Below are positions 51,788 to 60,362 of a stretch of 63,822 bases of DNA, in pieces (position 1 is the first letter of the stretch; every line of letters starts with the position of its first letter). The notes below the pieces were generated by a model. It saw only the letters and a program-made list of their open reading frames with translations. It did not search any database and had not been told where the DNA came from. This DNA is from Fimenecus sp045631225 (GTDB taxonomy: Bacteria; Bacillota; Clostridia; Oscillospirales; Acutalibacteraceae). The stretch spans positions 1-63,822 of the forward strand of contig JAZQUG010000023.1 of the NCBI GenBank assembly GCA_045631225.1. Direction: 5' to 3'. The position numbers and the translations under genes were made by a program.

Positions 51788-52414
51788 CTATACTATCTTC
51801 TTACAAACATAATTTAAACAACAGTTTTCACAATTTGCTTTCCGAGCCGTACAAACTGCTCTTCCGTGAAGAACACATCTGTGGCAGAAATCGTTGCTCT
51901 CTTCCGGTGGGAGAATCTTTTTAAGCTCCATTTCCACTTTTTTAGGGTCTTTTGTTGCTACAAGTCCCATTCTGTTAGTAAGGCGTATCAAATGTGTATC
52001 TGCCACAACAGCAGGTTTTTTATATACATCACCCACAATGAGATTTGCAGTTTTTCTACCAACACCTGAAAGTGTGGTCAAATCCTCGATATTATCAGGA
52101 ACTTTTCCACCAAAATTATCTCTGACACCTCGTGCCATTTCAATAATGTCTCTTGCTTTGACCTGATAAAATCCACAAGAATGAATTATATCCTCAATAT
52201 CCTTCACATCTGCATTTACATAATCGTCAAGCGTTCTGTATTTACTGAAAAGTGCAGGAGTTACCATATTCACTCTTGCATCAGTGCATTGTGCAGACAG
52301 TCTGGTTGCCACAAGTAACTCAAAAGGATTATCAGCTACAAGTGAGCATATGGCATCAGGATATTCTTTTTTCAGTCCTTCCACAAGAAGTTTTGCGCGT
52401 TCTTTTTTAGTCAT
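51788..52414 (-). CDS. nth: Endonuclease III (DNA glycosylase/AP lyase)
   Basis: 208 residues. Removes oxidised pyrimidines in base-excision repair. Helix-hairpin-helix LTTLSGVGRKTANLIVGDVY contains the catalytic Lys, the catalytic Asp is in VADTHLIRLTNR, and the C-terminal 4Fe-4S cluster ligands are C-x6-C-x2-C-x5-C in AVCTARKANCENCCLNYVC. Start 52414 is 3 nt after the stop of a small XRE gene, so the two are coupled. Confidence 0.96.
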   Translation of the reverse strand: MTKKERAKLLVEGLKKEYPDAICSLVADNPFELLVATRLSAQCTDARVNMVTPALFSKYRTLDDYVNADVKDIEDIIHSCGFYQVKARDIIEMARGVRDNFGGKVPDNIEDLTTLSGVGRKTANLIVGDVYKKPAVVADTHLIRLTNRMGLVATKDPKKVEMELKKILPPEESNDFCHRCVLHGRAVCTARKANCENCCLNYVCKKIV

Positions 52415-52417
52415 AAA

Positions 52418-52642
52418 TTACTCCGGATAATGCATATTTTTAGGCAAACCTAAAAGATAATCCGCTGACACATTGAAATACTTGCAAAGCGCCTTGATAT
52501 CCTTTAAAGAAGGTTCAGTTGTACCTGTTTCCATAAATGATATTTTTCTCTGTGTTACACCAATAGCATTTGCCAAATCTTTTTGTGTTATTGTCGGGAT
52601 TTTTGCATTTCTTAAATACTTAAGTCTGTCACTAAATTCCAT
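52418..52642 (-). CDS. Small XRE-family regulator upstream of nth
   Basis: 74 residues from ATG 52642 (GGATGTAGGA upstream; an open frame continues 12 codons without a site). HTH core: ITQKDLANAIGVTQRKISFMETGTTEPSLKDIKALC, tail YFNVSADYLLGLPKN. It precedes nth by 3 nt in one transcript and is divergent from a flavin reductase gene, whose promoter region holds direct repeats that could be its target. Confidence 0.85.
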   Translation of the reverse strand: MEFSDRLKYLRNAKIPTITQKDLANAIGVTQRKISFMETGTTEPSLKDIKALCKYFNVSADYLLGLPKNMHYPE

Positions 52643-52771
52643 TTTCCTACATCCTTCAAACTGCCGTATCAGACACACGGCTTCAAAATAGCCCTATTAT
52701 ATTATCATAAAACATTTTTCCTGAAAAGACATAGAATAAAAATAACTATACAAAGTTTATATGATTTTTTT

Positions 52772-52819
52772 GTGAAGATTCACGAACTTTTTCAACAATT
52801 TACGTGTTTTCAACAATTT
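52772..52819. promoter_or_regulatory. Palindrome and direct repeats before the flavin reductase promoter
   Basis: GTGAA-GA-TTCAC (52772-52783) followed by two copies of TTTTCAACAATTT at 52789 and 52807 (18-bp period), just upstream of the -35 box at 52834. Possible regulator binding region within the 250-bp divergent gap. Confidence 0.4.
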
Positions 52820-52833
52820 CACTGTTTTTGTGG

Positions 52834-52862
52834 TTGTATTTCACTTTTTAAGAGTATATAAT
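52834..52862 (+). promoter_or_regulatory. Promoter of the flavin reductase gene
   Basis: TTGTAT (52834-52839), 17-bp spacer, TATAAT (52857-52862). Confidence 0.65.
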
Positions 52863-52892
52863 TAATGTACTATTTTATAAGGAATGATTACT

Positions 52893-53390
52893 ATGCAAAA
52901 AGAAATAAATGTAAGAGAATTAAAGGATAATTTCGTTAAAATGATCAGCAACGACTGGGCATTGCTCACAGCAGGTACAATGGATGACTTCAACACAATG
53001 ACAGTTAGTTGGGGCGGAATCGGTGAACTCTGGAACAAGGATGTTTGTTTCGTTTTTGTAAGACCACAGAGATACACTTATGAATTCATTGAAAAGAACG
53101 ACTATTTTTCACTCTCATTTTTCGGTGGAGGATACAAAAAAGAGCTTGGTCTTTGCGGCAGCAAATCAGGTCGTGACATCGATAAAATTGCAGAAACATG
53201 CTTCACACCGATTGACATGGAAAATGCAGTAGGATATGAACAGGCAAAAGTTAATGTCGTTCTCAAAAAATTAGCATATCAGGATATGAAGCCGGATGGC
53301 TTCCTTGATGAAACAATTATGAATAACTATGCAAACAACGATTTCCACAGAGTATATATTGGTGAGATTGTAAAAGTGGTTGTTGAATAA
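52893..53390 (+). CDS. Flavin reductase-like (FMN-binding split-barrel) protein
   Basis: 165 residues from ATG 52893 (AAGGA 9 nt upstream; ATG 52884 is too close to that site). NDWALLTAGTMDDFNTMTVSWGGIGELWNKDV and FVRPQRYTYEFIEKNDYFSLSFF fit the flavoredoxin/flavin reductase family that binds FMN and passes electrons. Partner unknown. Convergent with thioredoxin and sharing a bidirectional terminator. Confidence 0.82.
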   Translation: MQKEINVRELKDNFVKMISNDWALLTAGTMDDFNTMTVSWGGIGELWNKDVCFVFVRPQRYTYEFIEKNDYFSLSFFGGGYKKELGLCGSKSGRDIDKIAETCFTPIDMENAVGYEQAKVNVVLKKLAYQDMKPDGFLDETIMNNYANNDFHRVYIGEIVKVVVE

Positions 53391-53464
53391 CCTCAACATA
53401 ATATTACAAATTATAATTTATCGGGGAGATAGATTCCAATTCAATAAATTTCATTAACAACAAA

Positions 53465-53498
53465 AAAGTCCCAAGTTCACACCTTGGGACTTTCTTTT
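53465..53498. terminator. Bidirectional terminator
   Basis: AAAGTCCCAAG pairs with CTTGGGACTTT; A-run on the left and TTTCTTTT on the right serve both the flavin reductase and trxA transcripts. Confidence 0.88.
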
Positions 53499-53808
53499 AT
53501 TCACCTACAAATTCTGCAATCTGATGTTTTTCTTTTGCACCTACAAATCTTTTTACCTCTTGTCCTTTGTCAAAGAGAATTACTGTAGGAATACTCATTA
53601 CACCAAATGTCAATGCAAGGTCTGTTGCTTCGTCAACATCAAGCTTACATACCTTTACCTTATCTGTTTCTTCTGAGAATGCTTCGATTTCAGGTGCCAT
53701 CATCATACATGGTCCGCACCAATCAGCATACATATCAACAAGAACAGGTTTTTCTGACTTCAAAACTTCCTGTGCGAAATTTTCAAGATTAAGTTTAATA
53801 ACTGCCAT
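53497..53808 (-). CDS. trxA: Thioredoxin
   Basis: 103 residues. Active site WCGPCMM in VLVDMYADWCGPCMMMAPEIE, with the cis-proline in GVMSIPTVILFDKG. Disulfide reductase of the cytoplasm. ATG 53808 directly follows the stop of the flavodoxin-like gene (TAAATG), so it is the third gene of a 56177-53497 operon. Confidence 0.95.
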   Translation of the reverse strand: MAVIKLNLENFAQEVLKSEKPVLVDMYADWCGPCMMMAPEIEAFSEETDKVKVCKLDVDEATDLALTFGVMSIPTVILFDKGQEVKRFVGAKEKHQIAEFVGE

Positions 53809-54399
53809 TTATCTCACCTTCCAATATAATGCTCTTGTTCTGTCAACATCCGTATTATCAACACCGCATTTATCAGTATTCTTTGCAAGTGTAACACCAC
53901 AAAGCTCAATATTAAGTACTGAAAACGCCTGTAAAAGCTGATGCTTGATTACCTCGTAACCGATTTCACCGTCACTGCCACTTGTTACAATAAGAACTGC
54001 TTTGCGACGCTTTTCGATAGGGTTTTTCATATTGCGACGGAAACGAGCCTCATAATAACGCTGAAAACGGTCAATAAGTGCTTTGAACGGAGCAGGCACA
54101 CCCATAAAATAAATCGGTGTTGCAAACACGATAATATCTGCCGTTTCAAATTTTTTCATAAAATCTTCCAGGTCTTTTTTTGAGCAACCGTTACCTGTCT
54201 TGCAATAACCACATGCATTACAAGGAGTTGGGTTAAGCTCATAGAGATTTACTATTTCAAAATTAGTCCCCTTAGGAAATTCTCGCAAAAGACTTCCTAA
54301 AAGCTTTGCTGTATATCCGGTCTTTCGAGGTGACGCCATGATAGCCATTACTGTAAGACCGTTTGAATAGTTTTCTTTATTATCGTGACCTAAAATCAT
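53809..54399 (-). CDS. NADPH-dependent FMN reductase / iron-sulfur flavoprotein-like
   Basis: 196 residues of the flavodoxin-like fold: MAIMASPRKTGYTAKLLGSLL binds FMN, followed by the Cys-rich NPTPCNACGYCKTGNGCSKKD that resembles the cluster motif of iron-sulfur flavoproteins, and IIVFATPIYFMGVPAPFKALIDRF. Electron-transfer or quinone/disulfide reductase role, consistent with the adjoining thioredoxin gene. ATG 54399 is 5 nt after the stop of the acyl-CoA ligase gene. Confidence 0.85.
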   Translation of the reverse strand: MILGHDNKENYSNGLTVMAIMASPRKTGYTAKLLGSLLREFPKGTNFEIVNLYELNPTPCNACGYCKTGNGCSKKDLEDFMKKFETADIIVFATPIYFMGVPAPFKALIDRFQRYYEARFRRNMKNPIEKRRKAVLIVTSGSDGEIGYEVIKHQLLQAFSVLNIELCGVTLAKNTDKCGVDNTDVDRTRALYWKVR

Positions 54400-54404
54400 T
54401 TTAT

Positions 54405-56177
54405 TTATTCCTCTGTATTTATCTTGTTTTTTGCGTCCTGCATAATTTTATCAATATTTACCTGACGCTTGATTTTCTTTGTAGTAGTTTTTATAAATTC
54501 TTCGTCACTGATGTAATAACTTCTGATTTTCTTATAATTAGGAAGTTTTCTGTTTGCTTCCTTAACTGCTTGGCTGACGGCCTTCTTAATATCATCCTTT
54601 GTAATTTCTTCACGGTTAAGAATACTCTGAAGAGCCTCAATATCAGGATAAACAGCAGCACTTACAAGTGTTTCTTCTCCTGTATCATCACCGAAAACAA
54701 TGCTTTCTGCAACAGCAGGACTTGAATTAATATAAATTTCAACTTCCTCAGGGAAGATATTTTTACCATTTCTTGTAACAATAACGTTCTTGCATCTACC
54801 TGTAATTCTGTAGCAGTTATTTTTATCACAAGTACCAATGTCGCCTGTTCTGAACCAACCATCAGGAGTAATAACCTCTTCAGTTGCTTCAGGATTCTTA
54901 TAATAACCACTCATAACCATCGGGCCTTTTACCCAAATTTCACCAACGCCCTTATTGTCAGGGTTATAAATAGCAACCTCTGCACCCGGCATTGGAGTGC
55001 CGATTGAGTCAGGAAGCATAACTCTATCATTATTACAAGCAACAAGTGGAGCACATTCTGTAAGACCATATCCGATATAAAGGTTGATTCCCATATCCAT
55101 AAAATCTTTTGCAACCTTTGGGTCAAGAGCTGCAGCACCGGTAACAATAAGCTTGAGTCTTCCGCCAAATGTGTTAATTACCTCTGCAAAGAGTTTTCTT
55201 CCAACACCTTTTATACCCATTGCTTTAGTTACAGTAGATACAGTTTTACCGAATTTAAAGATGAATTTACCGCCTTTTTTCTCACTCATCTTCTTCATAA
55301 TCTTTGCATGAACCTTTTCAATAAGAAGCGGAACGGTAATAAATGCTGTCGGTCTGATTTCTGTAAAATCTCTTGTAATATATCGAAGAGCCTGATTAAA
55401 TGCAATACAAGCACCACAGTATATGATATAAAGGAAACCAACTGTACATTCATAAGTATGATGAATAGGAAGAATTGAGAGAAGCTGGTCCTCTTCTGTA
55501 ATCTTAATGCAACCTGCAGCACCCATAACAACAGCACAGATATTTTTCTGACTTAAACAAACGCCCTTTGAAACACCTGTTGTACCTGATGTGAAAAGAA
55601 TTGCAGTAACAGCCTCAGGGTCAACAGTTACGTTATTAAGGAGCTTTTCGCCATCGTTATAAAGTTTTTTGCCAATTTCGATATAATCCTTAAAGAGCTC
55701 AACGCCGTCGATTTCCACATCATCAAAGCAAATAAAACGAAATTCATCCGGTAACTGGTCTTTTCTCTGAGCAATTTCCTTAATCTGCTTTTTATCACCA
55801 AAAAGAATTATTGAGTCAGAATCCTTGATAACATCCATCATATTATCAGCAGTCAATTCCTTATCAATAGGCACAATAACATTGTCACTGCAAGTTACAG
55901 CAAGATATGTCACACACCAGTTGTATGAATTAGCGCCCACAACTGCAATATGTGCTCTGTTATAATCCTCTTTTAAAAGACTGTTTGCAAGACTATAAAT
56001 ATCATCACGGAACTGAGCGTGACTTACATCATAATAAGTCTTATCTTTTTTTCTGAGTTTATATGCAGGTCTTGTTGAAAAAAGCTTTGCACTCTGATCA
56101 ATCAAATCCTTGAAATCTCTTATCTGTCGAACCTCATAAAAAGGTTTGTTTACAGGAAATTTACTCTGTACTTGCAT
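54405..56177 (-). CDS. AMP-dependent acyl-CoA synthetase (long-chain type)
   Basis: 590 residues. ATP loop AILFTSGTTGVSKGV, then YIGYGLTECAPLVACN, GWFRTGDIGTCDKNN, GRCKNVIVTRNGKNIFPEEVE and the C-terminal lysine block TTTKKIKRQ. It resembles FadD/Faa-type ligases that activate fatty acids, and the adenylation enzyme at 20063 belongs to the same superfamily. ATG 56177 follows TTGAGGTAAA; TGATATAAT (extended -10 type) about 55 nt upstream may be its promoter. It heads an operon with an FMN reductase and thioredoxin. Substrate chain length is unknown. Confidence 0.88.
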   Translation of the reverse strand: MQVQSKFPVNKPFYEVRQIRDFKDLIDQSAKLFSTRPAYKLRKKDKTYYDVSHAQFRDDIYSLANSLLKEDYNRAHIAVVGANSYNWCVTYLAVTCSDNVIVPIDKELTADNMMDVIKDSDSIILFGDKKQIKEIAQRKDQLPDEFRFICFDDVEIDGVELFKDYIEIGKKLYNDGEKLLNNVTVDPEAVTAILFTSGTTGVSKGVCLSQKNICAVVMGAAGCIKITEEDQLLSILPIHHTYECTVGFLYIIYCGACIAFNQALRYITRDFTEIRPTAFITVPLLIEKVHAKIMKKMSEKKGGKFIFKFGKTVSTVTKAMGIKGVGRKLFAEVINTFGGRLKLIVTGAAALDPKVAKDFMDMGINLYIGYGLTECAPLVACNNDRVMLPDSIGTPMPGAEVAIYNPDNKGVGEIWVKGPMVMSGYYKNPEATEEVITPDGWFRTGDIGTCDKNNCYRITGRCKNVIVTRNGKNIFPEEVEIYINSSPAVAESIVFGDDTGEETLVSAAVYPDIEALQSILNREEITKDDIKKAVSQAVKEANRKLPNYKKIRSYYISDEEFIKTTTKKIKRQVNIDKIMQDAKNKINTEE

Positions 56178-56266
56178 TTATATTTACCTCAATTTCGTTA
56201 ATTTCATGCGCAGGCTAAATATTATATCATATTTTCCTCAATTTGGAAATAGAAATTTTAAAATTT

Positions 56267-56860
56267 TTAATTAATCCACATACTGTTTATTACTTCTTTA
56301 TATTCTTCATAGGTCATATATGAATTTATGATTTTGAGAAGTGCCGACGAGCTTATAAGTTCAGGAAGTCCTAACTGTTTTGCAAAAGCTTTACGAATTT
56401 GGCTACTGTTCTCTCCGCCACTAATTCCGTCTTCAAAAAAGTCAGTGTGTGTTATTTCCTTGCCCTCTTTTTTACTGTTTTCGTCATAAAGAACACCTGC
56501 TTTTTCAAGAGCTGTCATAATAATCTTTGTTTCCATACCCTCAACACCTAATTTGCCCTCTTTTGACATTTCGGTTTTTCTCTTTTCTTTTCCGTAAATA
56601 TCAGGTATGTAAACGTTTTTCACATTATCATTTTTTATTATTCCTTTTAAAAATGAGCGTATTTTAAATCCTGCAGAATCGCTGTCTGTCATAATGATTA
56701 TTCCACGCTTTTCCGCAAGAAAACGAATAAGATGTTGCTTTTCCTTATCCTTAAAAACTGCAAAGCCATCTGTTTCAACAATTACTGTATCAAGAATTCC
56801 TGAAAGCTTGATTTTATCGTATTTTCCTTCAACTATTACTGCTTCTTTTATCTTTATCAT
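56267..56860 (-). CDS. rnmV: Ribonuclease M5
   Basis: 197 residues from ATG 56860 (AAGGTG 6 nt upstream; the longer frame starts on a GTG within that site). TOPRIM nuclease for 5S rRNA maturation: EAVIVEGKYDK and IIIMTDSDSAGFKIR carry the metal-binding acidic residues, and KGIIKNDNVKNVYIPDIYGKEKRK is typical. Last gene of alaS-hinT-comEC-holA-rnmV, 5 nt after holA. No clear terminator follows. Confidence 0.92.
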   Translation of the reverse strand: MIKIKEAVIVEGKYDKIKLSGILDTVIVETDGFAVFKDKEKQHLIRFLAEKRGIIIMTDSDSAGFKIRSFLKGIIKNDNVKNVYIPDIYGKEKRKTEMSKEGKLGVEGMETKIIMTALEKAGVLYDENSKKEGKEITHTDFFEDGISGGENSSQIRKAFAKQLGLPELISSSALLKIINSYMTYEEYKEVINSMWIN

Positions 56861-56865
56861 AGCGG

Positions 56866-57906
56866 TCACCTTGCTATTATAAGCGAAATTTTCACTATAA
56901 GTTTTTCAAGTATCAATTCACCTGACTGGGCAGTACTTTTTAATGCTCGGTCAGCCTCCGCAAAGCAATCGAAGCATTGACGAATCTGCTCCATTGAAAG
57001 ATTTTTCGCATATCCACCTGCATTCTTAAGACGAAAATCCTTGTTTCTGTAATCAAAAATCTTTGCGGCATAAGTAACACTTTCGCCACCTGATGTTGAA
57101 ACCTTTACACGATAAATATCCACAAATGCAGTTAATATAACACCAAAAATATCAATAGGTTCTGCTTTCTGCATCATAAGAATATGCAAGAGCTCCAAAG
57201 CGCCCTGTGGGTTATGATTTAGAATATACTTTGATAAATCAAAAACCTTTGCTTCAAGTGAACGTACAGCAACGCTATCAACACATTCTCTTGTAAGCTC
57301 GTTACCCTGACCTGCAAAGTTTGCTGCTTTCTGAATTTCATTAAAAAGCACATTCAGGCTATCACCGGCTGTTTCCACAAGATATGATGCTGTACTTTCA
57401 CTCATCATACATCCTTGTTTTGAAGCATAAGCACATATAAGCTTCAATAGATTTCTGCCCACAGGCTTTTCGAAATCCACTACAGTTGCAAGTTTTGTAA
57501 AATTCTCGATTACCCATTTCCACTTTGCAACCTTTGGTTGAACCTCAATACTGTCAAACCAGAAAATCGCAATTGATGTATCAGGCTGATTTTCAAGATA
57601 TTCAGTAAGTTTATTTTTATCATCGTTATTCAAAGAATCAAGAGGAAAATCACGGGCTACAACAACACAGTATTCACTCATAAACGGCATTGACGAAGCA
57701 CCCTCAAGAACGTCATCGAGTGTATTTTCTTTTCCGTCATATTTCCTGAGACAAAATGTTTCGCTACCCTCTGTCACAAATGTTTTACAGATTTTTTCTG
57801 TATAAAACTGTTTAAGATAATCCTCGCTACCATAAAAAAGGTAACAGTTTGACATATTCTTTTCTTTTATTTGTCTTTTTAAATCCGCTTCGTAAATCAA
57901 CGCCAT
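56866..57906 (-). CDS. holA: DNA polymerase III subunit delta
   Basis: 346 residues. Clamp-loader subunit that opens the sliding clamp. NCYLFYGSEDYLKQFYTEKI at the start, LVETAGDSLNVLFNEIQKAANF and the C-terminal helical collar (MEQIRQCFDCFAEADRALKS) match HolA; no functional P-loop, as usual for delta. ATG 57906 follows GGGAGG. 17 nt after comEC, the conserved comEC-holA order of Firmicutes. Confidence 0.93.
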   Translation of the reverse strand: MALIYEADLKRQIKEKNMSNCYLFYGSEDYLKQFYTEKICKTFVTEGSETFCLRKYDGKENTLDDVLEGASSMPFMSEYCVVVARDFPLDSLNNDDKNKLTEYLENQPDTSIAIFWFDSIEVQPKVAKWKWVIENFTKLATVVDFEKPVGRNLLKLICAYASKQGCMMSESTASYLVETAGDSLNVLFNEIQKAANFAGQGNELTRECVDSVAVRSLEAKVFDLSKYILNHNPQGALELLHILMMQKAEPIDIFGVILTAFVDIYRVKVSTSGGESVTYAAKIFDYRNKDFRLKNAGGYAKNLSMEQIRQCFDCFAEADRALKSTAQSGELILEKLIVKISLIIAR

Positions 57907-57923
57907 ATTGTTACCTCCCCTTT

Positions 57924-59999
57924 TTAATAAATTGACAAAGATTTGCCCTCTTGTGAAATAATAATCCGTGAAGACTCAAATCTTTCTTTTAATAACTCTT
58001 CAAATTCATATGAACTCTTTCCATATAAAAGTATTATATCATAATTTTTTCCGTTTTCATAGATATTTTCTGCTTTTTTGCAATCCAACACCAATATACT
58101 TTTATCCGATGTATTGATTTCAATTATATCCTTATCACCAAAACTAATATTCACACTATCTGACAAATGCATTTCCGTTGCATAGCTTACGGAATTTTCA
58201 CTAAATATCTCATATGCTTTGTCTATATAATGTGTATATGCATTCCCGAAACTATCATACAAGTATATAAGTTGCGATACAGTTGGTGATTTGTTTTCAG
58301 TTACAACAATATTGTCAAGCCGTTTTTCATTGTGTTTACGAAGCATATTTTCAATTGTCATTACATATTTCTTTTTCTGTACTCCGACAAGGACACTTTC
58401 ACCTTCTGAAAAGACTGTTATCACAGGCTTATCCGATGTGAACAAGACTTCAACAGATGGTGTGTTGTATTCATATGAGGTACAATATACTGCAATGACA
58501 CAGAAAACAAGTGTGAAAAAGATACTTATATGTTTTATTAAATCGATTTTATACTTTTTCAGTATTAAAGTTACCGCTACTCCTGCAACCAACAAAATGA
58601 AGAAATATTTGTAATACTTATGATTAAGCGATATTGTGGACCATTCCCACATACCGATTTTTTCTGCAGTAAAATCTATGAGTTGACCCATTGCACCTGT
58701 TATGAAAAAACATAATCTTGATAACGGGAAAACAGAAACAATGTGACAATTTGCACCGCAAACAGTTGCAACCATCATCACCATTGCCGGAGTAACCATA
58801 ATAAAGTTTGCAAGAACAGATAGCACAGGCATCATTTTTAATTTCCAAATGAAAACAGGCAAAGTGAAAACTGCTGTTGAAAAACTGATAGCAACCGATG
58901 TCATTACAGCAGAATAAAAAGGTAATTTTGAAATAGGTTTGTTGGCTGTTTTCTCTTCAATCCAACGCTGAAATTCACCTGAATATACGAGTATTCCTAC
59001 TGTGGATAAAACTGTAAGCCACAAGGAAACCGAAAATGGTGCAAACGGATTTTTGATAAGAATAAATGTAACGGCCGCACCTATTGAATTAAGATTATCA
59101 GCATCACGGCTAAATATTCTTGCAATAAGTATGAAAGCAAACATAAACCCTGCTCTGATTACAGATACGCTGAAACCTGTTATGGCAGAAAAAGCAAACA
59201 AACACAAAAGTCCGATTAAATGAGAATACTTTCTTGTCCTTGAAAATTTGTTGAGATATTCCATAATTCCAAAAGACCAAAGAGATAAATGAAGACCTGA
59301 AATAACAAGAAGATGTGATGTTCCTGAATAATTAAAATAATCAATTGTTTTGTTGTCAATTTCTTCCATTTCTCCTATTGTCATGGCAGTTGCCAAAATA
59401 CCATATTCACCCGGAAGATATTTCATAACGATTTCTGAAAAACCTCTTTTAAACATACCAATCTTCTGGTAATACGGATTAATCTCACCTGTTTTTTCAA
59501 TTTTACACTCATCACTTTCGAAAAAAGTGAAAAAGACTTTTGAAGATAGCGAATGTTCAAAAAATTGAGCTTCTTCATATTCTTCACAACCTGTCAATGA
59601 CATTTTTACATAATCACCTTCGAAAATAAAGGCATCACTGTCTGTCACAAAACGGATTTTATAATTTTTACCGTCAGGTTTTATTATATATGTAAAAGCA
59701 TAATCTGACTCCGTCGGAATCTGACACACAACACCTGTCAGAACCTGTTCATTTTCAAATTCCTTCATTTCATTAAGATAGTGTTTTTCTGCAGAAATAA
59801 ACAGAGATGAAAATAAAATCACGCCTGATAATGAAAAAATCACAAAAAGTTGTTTTCTTAACCTTTTAAAAGCAATAAACAATAAAAAAATGACTACTGC
59901 TCCCGTTAAAAGAGCAATAGTCATCTTATGAGTAATATTTGTAACTACAAGGAAAGTTATGAGCATTGAAGAACCGATTACAGCCAAAGGTCTTTTCAA
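57924..59999 (-). CDS. comEC: ComEC/Rec2-type DNA uptake channel protein
   Basis: 691 residues if started at TTG 59999, which is 8 nt after GGAG; GTG 60008 overlaps that site. Polytopic membrane protein with the Competence domain (YSGTSHLLVISGLHLSLWSFG, RAGFMFAFILIARIFSRDADNLNSIG) and an N-terminal DUF4131-like part. The C-terminal extracellular region, which in most ComEC proteins is a metallo-beta-lactamase-like domain with HxHxDH, lacks that motif here (VVTENKSPTVSQLIYLYD instead). Predicted to carry single-stranded DNA across the membrane. No comEA or comFA is nearby. Confidence 0.88.
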   Translation of the reverse strand: MKRPLAVIGSSMLITFLVVTNITHKMTIALLTGAVVIFLLFIAFKRLRKQLFVIFSLSGVILFSSLFISAEKHYLNEMKEFENEQVLTGVVCQIPTESDYAFTYIIKPDGKNYKIRFVTDSDAFIFEGDYVKMSLTGCEEYEEAQFFEHSLSSKVFFTFFESDECKIEKTGEINPYYQKIGMFKRGFSEIVMKYLPGEYGILATAMTIGEMEEIDNKTIDYFNYSGTSHLLVISGLHLSLWSFGIMEYLNKFSRTRKYSHLIGLLCLFAFSAITGFSVSVIRAGFMFAFILIARIFSRDADNLNSIGAAVTFILIKNPFAPFSVSLWLTVLSTVGILVYSGEFQRWIEEKTANKPISKLPFYSAVMTSVAISFSTAVFTLPVFIWKLKMMPVLSVLANFIMVTPAMVMMVATVCGANCHIVSVFPLSRLCFFITGAMGQLIDFTAEKIGMWEWSTISLNHKYYKYFFILLVAGVAVTLILKKYKIDLIKHISIFFTLVFCVIAVYCTSYEYNTPSVEVLFTSDKPVITVFSEGESVLVGVQKKKYVMTIENMLRKHNEKRLDNIVVTENKSPTVSQLIYLYDSFGNAYTHYIDKAYEIFSENSVSYATEMHLSDSVNISFGDKDIIEINTSDKSILVLDCKKAENIYENGKNYDIILLYGKSSYEFEELLKERFESSRIIISQEGKSLSIY

Positions 60000-60011
60000 C
60001 GCCAACACTCC

Positions 60012-60350
60012 TTAAACAAGTTTTTCTGAAAGATTATCACCACTTAAAATGTGGAAATGAATGTGTTTTACAGTCTGTCCTGCCTTATCACCACAGTTGT
60101 TGATGATTCTGTAGCTGTCAACACCTGCAAGATTTGCGATTTCAGGAATTTTAGCAAAAATATAGCCCACGATTTCACAGTTTTCTTCATTTATATCATT
60201 AGCTGATGATGCCACATGTTCCTTTGGAATTACAAGCACATGAACATCAGCCTGAGGAGCAATATCACGGAATGCAAGGATTTTATCGTCCTCATAAACC
60301 TTATTTGACGGAATTTCGCCGTTTGCTATTTTACAAAAAAGACAATCCAT
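60012..60350 (-). CDS. hinT: HIT-family purine nucleotide phosphoramidase
   Basis: 112 residues. MDCLFCKIANGEIPSNKVYED and the histidine triad VKHIHFHILSGD identify a HinT-like hydrolase that cleaves AMP-phosphoramidates and aminoacyl-AMP. Placement directly after alaS suits clearance of aminoacyl adenylates. ATG 60350 follows AAGGAGAG; 3 nt separate its stop from the ribosome binding site region of comEC. Confidence 0.93.
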   Translation of the reverse strand: MDCLFCKIANGEIPSNKVYEDDKILAFRDIAPQADVHVLVIPKEHVASSANDINEENCEIVGYIFAKIPEIANLAGVDSYRIINNCGDKAGQTVKHIHFHILSGDNLSEKLV

Positions 60351-60362
60351 AACGAACTCTCC

